Assembly: GCA_013823245.1 (NCBI GenBank)
Contig: PNLU01000010.1
Span: 1 to 50,700 of the forward strand
DNA from: Alcanivorax sp.
Lineage (GTDB): Bacteria > Pseudomonadota > Gammaproteobacteria > Pseudomonadales > Alcanivoracaceae
DNA length: 50,700 nucleotides
Direction: 5' to 3'
Shown: positions 15,709 to 22,011 of the stretch, piece after piece
Layout of the letters: every line of letters begins with the position of its first letter
Numbering within the stretch: position 1 is the stretch's first letter
Notes under the pieces: model-generated
The model's input: only the letters and a program-made list of their open reading frames with translations
Told to the model about the DNA's origin: nothing
Databases searched by the model: none
Made by a program: the position numbers and the translations under genes

Positions 15709-17184
15709 TTACTCGTCGGGAGCCTCGACCACGCCGTCGTAAAAGGCATCGCAGTCACTGCTGGCAATGCGCAACAGGCCCAGCCCCTGATCGAGCAGGT
15801 CCAGGGGCGCGCCCAGCAGGGCGTCGATGATGCTGGGTTCATTCACCTGGGGATCATCGAACGGCCCGTCGACGCGCTGGCGGATCACAGCGCAGCCGTC
15901 CTGATTGACCACGGCGACCTCCAGGTCGCGCAGCATGCGCTCACCGAAGTCCACCGCCCCGCGCGCTGCCACCCGATTGCGTTCCGTGGCCAGGGCCACA
16001 TCGGTGGCCTCGGCAACGCCTGCCTCAAGGCTCCAGTGGGAGTGGACCCGCTTCAGGGTGGTATCGCCGTCGGCGCGTTCGAGCAGACGGGCAAACTCGC
16101 CGCCCTTGGTCGCCGCCAGCCCGGCCGGTCCGGCGAGCAGCACCGCACCCACATCGGTCAGGTTGAAGCGCTGGGTGCGGCGGTAGCGGCTCAGCTCCTC
16201 ATCCAGATCGAAGCCTTCGATATGAAGGTCCTCCCCTTGCAGTAACAGCTCACCGGCCAGCGATTCGGGCCAGCCACCGGGCCAGGCATTGTGGGCACCC
16301 TGGGCCTCCAGGGTGAGTGCTGCCTGGCCTGTGCCCTGGATGGACTGCCCGGCACGCCAGGCTTCGGGCAGGGCTTCGGCCTGCAGGTCGGGGAATTCCA
16401 GCTTGAGCGATAGCCGCGCCGGTGGCTCGGCCAGCGCCAGGGACACGTCGGCCTGGCCTCGGCTTTCCAGCCAGGTCAGGGCCAGATCGCGTGAGGTGAG
16501 GGTGCCCTCATCGGCCTCGATGGTCGCTGCAAGATCGGCGATCACCAGCGCGTCGTACCGCAGGCGCGCGATCTGCACATCGGCGTCGAAGTGCAGACCG
16601 TAAAAGGGGTGGTCTTCGTCGGGCGGAGACGGTCGCCGCAGGGATTGCAGGGTCAGCGCCACGCCTTCCAGGGTCAGCACGGGCCGGTCTGCGTCTTGCC
16701 AACGCAGCGTGCCGTCATTCAGCGTTACCCGGCCGAGCTGCACGGACCCGGGTTCGGCGTCCGGGTCGCGCCAGCGCCGTGGGTCCGGATGCAGCGTGCC
16801 GTCCGGATCGCGGTGCAGGGTCAGCACCGGCGTGTCCATGTCCAGCCGCCGGATAGCCACTTGCCCGCGCAGCAGGCTGCGCCAGCCAAGATCCAGTTTT
16901 GCTCCCTGCAAATGCAGCCCCGGCGCTTCATCTTGTTCCAGGTCGGTACTCAGGCGGGATTCGCCCAGCCTCAGCCCCGGGCGGGGCAACAGTTGCAGAC
17001 CTGCCCCCTGGATGTCGGTCTGCAGCCCGGTGTAGTCCGACAGCACATGGCTGAGCCGGTTATTCAGCGGGCGTTCGGGCCACAGGGGGACGAGCAGGAG
17101 AAGCGCAATCAACAGCGCAAACAACACGGCTATTGCCAGGCCAAGCAGGCGTCCAGGTCGCAGTCGGGCAGTTTGGCGAGGCAT
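15709..17184 (-). CDS. AsmA-like inner-membrane protein
   Basis: Protein of 491 residues with a basic N-terminus followed by a single long hydrophobic anchor (about 13-35) and a large periplasmic beta-rich portion. The opening after the anchor (LSDYTGLQTDIQGAGLQLLPRPGLRLGE, split over about 48-75) is typical of the AsmA N-terminal repeat. Repeated short strands with VALTLQSL and similar wording follow. AsmA-like proteins (AsmA, TamB, YhdP) are thought to form bridge-like conduits moving phospholipids between membranes. This is a short member with a compact C-terminal region. AAGGAG lies upstream of the ATG. It converges with the lipoprotein gene, with 16 bp between them. Confidence 0.8.
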   Translation of the reverse strand: MPRQTARLRPGRLLGLAIAVLFALLIALLLLVPLWPERPLNNRLSHVLSDYTGLQTDIQGAGLQLLPRPGLRLGESRLSTDLEQDEAPGLHLQGAKLDLGWRSLLRGQVAIRRLDMDTPVLTLHRDPDGTLHPDPRRWRDPDAEPGSVQLGRVTLNDGTLRWQDADRPVLTLEGVALTLQSLRRPSPPDEDHPFYGLHFDADVQIARLRYDALVIADLAATIEADEGTLTSRDLALTWLESRGQADVSLALAEPPARLSLKLEFPDLQAEALPEAWRAGQSIQGTGQAALTLEAQGAHNAWPGGWPESLAGELLLQGEDLHIEGFDLDEELSRYRRTQRFNLTDVGAVLLAGPAGLAATKGGEFARLLERADGDTTLKRVHSHWSLEAGVAEATDVALATERNRVAARGAVDFGERMLRDLEVAVVNQDGCAVIRQRVDGPFDDPQVNEPSIIDALLGAPLDLLDQGLGLLRIASSDCDAFYDGVVEAPDE

Positions 17185-17298
17185 GGCGGCTCCTTCCGGT
17201 CTGGTGGTGGCAAGACGTCAGTGTAGCAGAGTGTATACCCTGTATCCGCGCGGGCCAGGTGTGGCATGCTGTCAGACCACGTACCTGCGGAGGTCATC

Positions 17299-17694
17299 AT
17301 GACGTATTCCCTCGACAACGCCGCCCTGCGCGAGGCCATGAGCCTGCCCGCTGACGAACGCTACGATTATTTTGTGCAACACGCGATTGCCCATAATGAA
17401 ATCTGGAGCCTGGCCCAGGGCGACGATTGGGCCATGCTGCGTGCCGATGAACAGGAATGCCTGCCCGTATGGCCGCACCCGGACATGGCGGCGGCCTGGG
17501 CCCGGGATGACTGGGCGAGCTTCAAACCCACCGTGATTTCTCTGGATGTCTGGCTGGAGCGGTGGCTGCCGGGCATGAGCGATGACGGCTCGGGTGTGGC
17601 GGTTATGCCCGATGAACACGGCGATAGCGTGGTCGTGGAGGCGGACGATTTGCAGCAGTCGATGATTGCAATATTGCGGGCAAAGAAGAAATAA
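17299..17694 (+). CDS. DUF2750 family protein
   Basis: Small soluble protein of 131 residues. Recognisable family wording is LPADERYDYFVQHAIAHNE (about 17-35), IWSLAQGDDWAML (about 36-48) and LPVWPHPDMAAAWA (about 55-68), followed by a C-terminal part containing LDVWLERWLPGM. DUF2750 proteins have no established function. The start at 17299 is set by GGAGG at 17289-17293. The gene is divergent from the AsmA-like gene and is followed five bases after its stop by the dyad upstream of the thioesterase gene. It is tryptophan-rich for its size. Confidence 0.75.
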   Translation: MTYSLDNAALREAMSLPADERYDYFVQHAIAHNEIWSLAQGDDWAMLRADEQECLPVWPHPDMAAAWARDDWASFKPTVISLDVWLERWLPGMSDDGSGVAVMPDEHGDSVVVEADDLQQSMIAILRAKKK

Positions 17695-17698
17695 AACG

Positions 17699-17726
17699 CA
17701 TGATGGCACTTTGCCATCATGGCAAA
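17699..17726. promoter_or_regulatory. Operator-like dyad upstream of the thioesterase gene (copy 1)
   Basis: CATGATGGCA-CTT-TGCCATCATG (17699-17721) is a perfect 10-bp inverted repeat with a 3-bp centre. Its right arm also pairs rightwards as TTTGCCAT-C-ATGGCAAA (17710-17726), so three half-sites ATGGCA/TGCCAT/ATGGCA overlap. The same TGATRGCA-N3-TGCCATCAT sequence occurs upstream of the kinase operon (21655-21674). Repetition at two facing transcription units favours a protein-binding site over a terminator. It sits about 90 bp before the thioesterase ATG. Confidence 0.6.
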
Positions 17727-17762
17727 ACCATGACGCCGACTCTCCTGATTGGACTACCGTTG

Positions 17763-17783
17763 AGGCGGGGATTTTCCCCGCTC
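17763..17783 (+). other. GC-rich hairpin in the thioesterase leader
   Basis: GCGGGGA-TTT-TCCCCGC (17765-17781) is a perfect 7-bp stem with a 3-nt loop, extendable by GAG/CTC with a bulge. It ends 29 bp upstream of the thioesterase ATG. No U-tract follows, so it is not a standard terminator. It could be an attenuating structure or part of a leader RNA. Only the structure is seen. Confidence 0.4.
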
Positions 17784-17810
17784 TCAATGTAATCCAACAG
17801 GAGATTCATC

Positions 17811-18329
17811 ATGAACCAGCATATTCAGATTCCCGCCACGGCGTGGCAAACCGCAAAGCAGAGTCATTGCATCGAAGACTGGCAGGGCTTGCCGTACGCA
17901 GAAGCGGAAAATACCTACACCCACTACCTGGAAACCTGGCTCAAGGATTCCAACGCCTATACCAATACCTATTTTTCACGCTATTTCGAATGGCAGGGCG
18001 TTTGCCGCGAATCCTGGTTTTTCAAATGCATCGCGGAAGACATGTTGCAGGATCAGGGCGTCTTCATTACCAAGCTGGCGCACAATGATTATGTCAACGA
18101 AACCTTTCCGTTCCAGCGTATTCGTTGTGAGCTGAACACGGCACAGGTCAAACAGGCGTCATTCTATATCCTGTTCCGTTTCTTCAATGCCGATAATGGG
18201 GAACTGGTATCCGGTGGGTATCAACAAATCGTGTTTGCCAACCATCAGCGGCGTATCAGCCGCCTGCCGGCGGCGGTGCTGGACAAGATCCACACCTATG
18301 AAGTCCCGCTTGATGTGACTGTGGCGTAA
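17811..18329 (+). CDS. Hot-dog fold acyl-CoA thioesterase-like protein
   Basis: Protein of 172 residues resembling the hot-dog thioesterases of the enediyne/TebC type. The key block is DSNAYTNTYFSRYFEWQGVC (47-66) followed by RE, matching the family pattern N-x2-N-x-Y-F-x-x-Y-x-x-W-Q-G-x-C-R-E. The C-terminal half (about 100-145) supplies beta strands ending in SGGYQQIVFANH. It would hydrolyse an acyl thioester, with a CoA or carrier-protein substrate. The start has AGGAG seven bases upstream. Composition differs from its neighbours: sample lines of the gene are about 45% GC against a clearly higher surrounding level, and it is rich in Tyr, Phe and Trp. This suggests transfer or unusual constraint. 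It converges with the receiver-kinase gene and shares an upstream dyad with that operon. Confidence 0.72.
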   Translation: MNQHIQIPATAWQTAKQSHCIEDWQGLPYAEAENTYTHYLETWLKDSNAYTNTYFSRYFEWQGVCRESWFFKCIAEDMLQDQGVFITKLAHNDYVNETFPFQRIRCELNTAQVKQASFYILFRFFNADNGELVSGGYQQIVFANHQRRISRLPAAVLDKIHTYEVPLDVTVA

Positions 18330-18345
18330 GTACCACAACTGTATT

Positions 18346-18382
18346 GAGCCGGGGGGCGCTACGGTGCTCCCCGACTCTTTTT
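18346..18382 (+). terminator. Intrinsic terminator of the thioesterase gene
   Basis: A 14-position stem (18346-18359 with 18364-18377) has one mismatch and two G-T pairs around a TACG tetraloop, and is followed directly by TTTTT (18378-18382). It starts 17 bp after the thioesterase stop. It overlaps the last codons and stop of the convergent receiver-kinase gene, so the terminator is embedded in coding sequence of the opposite strand. Confidence 0.8.
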
Positions 18383-19528
18383 CTGGATGCCGGGCAAAGG
18401 CCAGCGCAAACGGAAACTGGTATAACGGCCAGGCCGGGACCGGCAGCGAATCTCTCCCCCCATGGCACGCATGGCACGACGACAGAAGGCCAGGCCGATG
18501 CCGGTGCCCACCGTGCGTGTCGTATAGAAATCATCAAAGATATGCGGCAGCACTTCTGGTGCCATGCCTGTACCGTTATCGGTAAAGGTGAGGCTGGCAC
18601 CGCCCGAGGTCTGACGCAGACTGATGCGAATGCGCGCGGCGTCGCTGGCGGGCAAGGCCTGGCAGGCGTTTTTGATCAGGTTGTACAGCACGAACACCAG
18701 CAATACATCCGAGCCATAGAAGCGGCAATGCGGATCATCGCGCAGGCTCACGCGGGCCGCCATGCCGTCGGTGAACGGGTAGTGGGTCAGTGCTTCGCGC
18801 ACGCAGTCACCGGCGTGCTGGATACGGAAGCTGCTGTGATCGATCTCGTCGGCCTGCGCGGAGGCCAGCAGCATATCAATCACCAGATTGGATCGGTCCA
18901 CTTCGCTACGGATGACATCCAGGCTGTTGCCCAGCGCTTGCACGCGGCCCGGCCGCACCGTGCCGAGTGCTCCCGTGGCGAGGGCGTCGCGGTACAACGC
19001 CATCAACGTGGGCCAGTGTTCGGCGATCGCTTCGGCGCGCAATCGGATGGTCGCCAGCGGTGTGCGCATTTCATGCGCGATGCTGCTGGCTAGGGAAATC
19101 AGCGTTTGCCGTTTGCCCTCCAGCAGGGCGAGCTCCTGTTGCCGCTCGTGATAGGTCTGCAAGGCATCACGCAGGTGCTGGCGCAGGGTCTCCAGTTCCC
19201 AGGGCTTGAGAATATAGCCGGTCACGCCGCCTTCGTTGACCGCGCCGACGGCCTGATTGATCTGCGCGTGGGAGGTTGTCAGCATACGGATCGCCTCCGG
19301 CCGTTGCTGGCGCGCCCAGCTGAGCACGTCAACGCCGGTGCCATCGGGCAGGTAATGATCGGCCAGCACAACGGCGATGCTGTGACCTTCCTTTTCCAGC
19401 AACTCAAGCGCCTCCGCCAGTGTGCTGGCGGTGATCAGGTCAAACTCTCCATAGGTATGACGAAACAGCCGCTGGATCGCGGGTTCGTCCTCCACCAGCA
19501 GAATCCGTGCCGGTTGTTGCGTGCTCAT
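18359..19528 (-). CDS. Receiver-histidine kinase hybrid (PhcR-like)
   Basis: Protein of 389 residues with reversed hybrid order: receiver first, kinase second. The receiver (about 7-122) has Glu13/Asp14, phosphoacceptor Asp57 (VVLADHYLPDGTG), Thr84 and Lys108 in the VNEGGVTGYILKPW ending. A coiled linker (about 123-145) leads to the phosphoacceptor helix SSIAHEMRTPLATIRL with His152. The ATPase domain has LYNLIKNACQA (281-291), DNGTGM (317-322) and GTGIGL (341-346). This order and size recall PhcR of the Ralstonia Phc quorum-sensing system. The start overlaps the stop of the upstream sensor kinase by four bases and has AAGGAGG upstream. It probably receives phosphate from that kinase and passes it to a protein encoded elsewhere. 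Confidence 0.85.
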   Translation of the reverse strand: MSTQQPARILLVEDEPAIQRLFRHTYGEFDLITASTLAEALELLEKEGHSIAVVLADHYLPDGTGVDVLSWARQQRPEAIRMLTTSHAQINQAVGAVNEGGVTGYILKPWELETLRQHLRDALQTYHERQQELALLEGKRQTLISLASSIAHEMRTPLATIRLRAEAIAEHWPTLMALYRDALATGALGTVRPGRVQALGNSLDVIRSEVDRSNLVIDMLLASAQADEIDHSSFRIQHAGDCVREALTHYPFTDGMAARVSLRDDPHCRFYGSDVLLVFVLYNLIKNACQALPASDAARIRISLRQTSGGASLTFTDNGTGMAPEVLPHIFDDFYTTRTVGTGIGLAFCRRAMRAMGGEIRCRSRPGRYTSFRLRWPLPGIQKKSRGAP

Positions 19529-21576
19529 CGTGCCTCCTTGTTGAGGGCAGAAAATCGAATTTCCACTCGTGTCCCGGAACCCGGTGTGCTGTCCAGCCGT
19601 ACCTGGCCGCGATGTTCGGCGGCAATGCGACGCATGACTTTCAGACCCAGACCGCTGCCACCGGTTTTGGTGGACTCCAGCGGCAAGGTCAGGCGCTGTT
19701 GCTGCGCTACGCTCATACCGACGCCGGTGTCGGTGACGGTGAGGCTGACCGTTCCGGAATCTTCCAGGGTTCGTGTTTGCAGGGTGATCGTATTGAGACG
19801 CGCCGGGTCGGTGGCCTCCACCGCATTCTTGAGCAGGTTGACGCACAGGATCAGCAGATCATCGGCGTCGCCGCTGAGCATCGGTGCGCGGCTGTCCAGA
19901 TCCAGTACCAGCTGCGCCTTGCGTTGTGGAAACAGTTTCACTGCGGCCTGCACCACGCCATTCAATGACACGGGCCGTTCGTGCCGTTGCCGGTCATCGT
20001 GCAGTACGCGCAGCATTCGCTCCAGAAGAGAAAACAGTCGCCGGCATTGCGTGAGCACTTCGCTACGCAAGGCCTCCGCGTCCATGTCGGATTGCGCGTA
20101 CATCTGCATGATGCTCAGTGGTGCCTTGAGTTCATGCTGGTACTCGTTCATCAGTGCCATCAGCGACGCGGTCTTGCCGGCACGCGCAAGACCAGCGGAG
20201 ACACGGGCGTAAGCCTGTACCTTGTCGAACGCCAGCGTGAGTTGGGCGGGCAGCAATTCGAGCAGATCGAGATCGGTATGAGTGTAATGCGGAAAACCGT
20301 CCTGGCGACCAATCAGCACTAGCGCCAACGGGGCCGTGTCGGTACCAATGCGTAATGCGCTGCGTGCTTCATGTGTCTCCAGCAGGCGGCGGCTCGTTCC
20401 GCTCAGGGCGCGAAAATACCCCACCGGTTGCTCGGCCAGATCCGTGACCAGCGGATGGTCGGCGGGCAATGACTCTGCATGACTGACATCACCCTTGCGG
20501 GTATCCCAGCGCAGAAAGTCGCCGGTGGCCGGGTCCATATCACCGCGCACCAGACCGGCACGCACATAAAGATGTATCGGCGTCATGCGCGCATGCGTGC
20601 CCAGCACGTCTTCCAGTGCCCGCGCCAGTGCATCCAGTGTGATGGGCTGATGCAGGGCATGGCCGAGGGACTGAACCACATCGGCGAAGCGATACAAGTG
20701 ACGATCGCCATGCATCAGCCGGTCGGGAAGACCCTGCAGGTAGCGGCGCAAAGGCTCATAGCTTTCACACACCAGCACCAGCCAGACGATCCCGATGCCG
20801 GCATAGACGGGCAGCCCTGCATCGGGCCAGTATCGTTGCAGTGTGAGCAGGGTGCCAACGTACAACGACGCGAAAATGCCCAGCGTCATCAGTCGCGCCA
20901 GCCCCTGGCTGATCACGACCGACACATCCATCAGCTGATAACGCACCGTGGCCAGCGTCAGCAGACCCAGACTGACCGAAATCAGGAATACGCCCGGCGG
21001 ATAGAACTCCAGCCCGTAGTTACACAGATAATCCACCGCAGCAAACAGATAGATCAGCAAGCTGGCGATGCAGTAGCGCAGACGAATGCGTTGACGTGGC
21101 GCGGCATCACGCTGGGCAACCCAGGTAATATGCAGACCGCGCAGCACCACCACGCAGGTTTGCAGTACATGCAACGGGTGCAGCACACCGGCTTCGGGAT
21201 AAGGCCCGAAAAAGTAATCATAAGTGCCGGCCACTATCCAGGGTGTGGTCAGCAGCAGTACGGCGAGTACACCACACAGCGCATAAGAGGCCATCACCAG
21301 GCGGCGTTCTTTTTCCGTGCCGGTAATTTCGACCAGAAAGTGATACAGCGTTGTCGGCAGAAAAAGAATCATCAGATAGCCGACATGGGCAAGCGTCAGT
21401 GCTGTGCCGGGATCTTCAACACGAAAAAGCACCGCCCAGGTGGCTTGCCAGAAAAAGGTCGTCAAACACAGCAGGAAAAAACTCAGTGTGACCCGCGTAC
21501 GTCCGCGCTGCTGCAGTACATACAGACCATAACCCAGAAACAGTATGGCAATGACAGCGGGGAAGAACGAATACAC
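19525..21576 (-). CDS. Multi-spanning membrane sensor histidine kinase with GAF-like region
   Basis: Sensor kinase of 683 residues. The first 270 residues hold about eight or nine hydrophobic segments (about 5-22, 31-50, 62-82, 95-117, 135-152, 168-185, 195-212, 228-246, 256-270), resembling the 7TM histidine-kinase sensor class. A GAF-like region spans about 310-450 (ALVLIGRQDGFPHYTHTDLD). The kinase part has NEYQHELKAPLS with His481, CVNLLKNAVEA (578-588), DTGVGM (616-621) and GGSGLGL (639-645). The start is a GTG at 21576 with AGGAG ten bases upstream. It is coupled to the receiver-kinase gene by a four-base overlap. Membrane-embedded sensors of this class often detect hydrophobic signals, as PhcS does in Ralstonia; the ligand here is unknown. 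Confidence 0.86.
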   Translation of the reverse strand: MYSFFPAVIAILFLGYGLYVLQQRGRTRVTLSFFLLCLTTFFWQATWAVLFRVEDPGTALTLAHVGYLMILFLPTTLYHFLVEITGTEKERRLVMASYALCGVLAVLLLTTPWIVAGTYDYFFGPYPEAGVLHPLHVLQTCVVVLRGLHITWVAQRDAAPRQRIRLRYCIASLLIYLFAAVDYLCNYGLEFYPPGVFLISVSLGLLTLATVRYQLMDVSVVISQGLARLMTLGIFASLYVGTLLTLQRYWPDAGLPVYAGIGIVWLVLVCESYEPLRRYLQGLPDRLMHGDRHLYRFADVVQSLGHALHQPITLDALARALEDVLGTHARMTPIHLYVRAGLVRGDMDPATGDFLRWDTRKGDVSHAESLPADHPLVTDLAEQPVGYFRALSGTSRRLLETHEARSALRIGTDTAPLALVLIGRQDGFPHYTHTDLDLLELLPAQLTLAFDKVQAYARVSAGLARAGKTASLMALMNEYQHELKAPLSIMQMYAQSDMDAEALRSEVLTQCRRLFSLLERMLRVLHDDRQRHERPVSLNGVVQAAVKLFPQRKAQLVLDLDSRAPMLSGDADDLLILCVNLLKNAVEATDPARLNTITLQTRTLEDSGTVSLTVTDTGVGMSVAQQQRLTLPLESTKTGGSGLGLKVMRRIAAEHRGQVRLDSTPGSGTRVEIRFSALNKEAR

Positions 21577-21654
21577 CGGGAAAAGGCTCCTTGAGCGTAA
21601 AGTGCGAAAGTACTCAGGATAGACCTTTCAGGCGGCTAACAACACCGTAAAAAG

Positions 21655-21674
21655 TGATAGCAGAATGCCATCAT
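21655..21674. promoter_or_regulatory. Operator-like dyad upstream of the kinase operon (copy 2)
   Basis: TGATAGCA-GAA-TGCCATCA (21655-21673) is an inverted repeat with one mismatch, followed by T at 21674. It matches the thioesterase dyad at 17701-17720 in 16 of 17 bases outside the 3-bp spacer (TGATRGCA-N3-TGCCATCAT). It lies just after the stop of the 98-residue gene and about 80 bp upstream of the GTG of the sensor kinase, in the right place for an operator of that operon. Confidence 0.6.
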
Positions 21675-21675
21675 T

Positions 21676-21972
21676 TCAGGGGCGTCCGAGCAAACGGCGC
21701 AACCAGGGAAGACGTTGCTGACGGCGGCTTCTTGCCAGGTCGAACTGGGCTGCGCCCAGGGCCTTGTGCAATTGTCCCGGCGTTGGCGCGAAGCCGTACT
21801 TGAGGCGCCAGGTACGCTCTGCCTGCCGGATCAATGACAGGCAAAGAAAGTCGTACGGGTTCATCGCATCATAACTGAGCGGTTGCTGTTCCCAGTCACC
21901 ATCAACACCGGCCGCTTCCAGTGCTTCACGGAACCAGTGGATCAGGGCAGCTTCACTGTAGGGATTGTCCAT
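21676..21972 (-). CDS. Hypothetical protein (98 aa)
   Basis: Not recognised. A small soluble protein with an acidic N-terminal half (EAALIHWFREALEAAGVDG) and a central block NPYDFLCLSLIRQAERTW. The strongly basic C-terminal tail is Arg-rich (RSRRQQRLPWLRRLLGRP). The tail suggests contact with nucleic acid or an acidic partner. AGGATAAC upstream of the ATG supports the start. It follows rapA by 39 bp on the same strand and may be cotranscribed with it, while the dyad after its stop separates it from the kinase operon. Confidence 0.65.
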   Translation of the reverse strand: MDNPYSEAALIHWFREALEAAGVDGDWEQQPLSYDAMNPYDFLCLSLIRQAERTWRLKYGFAPTPGQLHKALGAAQFDLARSRRQQRLPWLRRLLGRP

Positions 21973-22011
21973 GTTGTTATCCTGAAACAGTCCGCGTCAG
22001 TGAAAGGTGAG

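Noticed and set aside
17699-17721. Dyad after the DUF2750 gene read as an intrinsic terminator
   Set aside because: No T-run follows and a near-identical dyad occurs upstream of the kinase operon, which fits a protein-binding site better. A secondary terminator role cannot be excluded.
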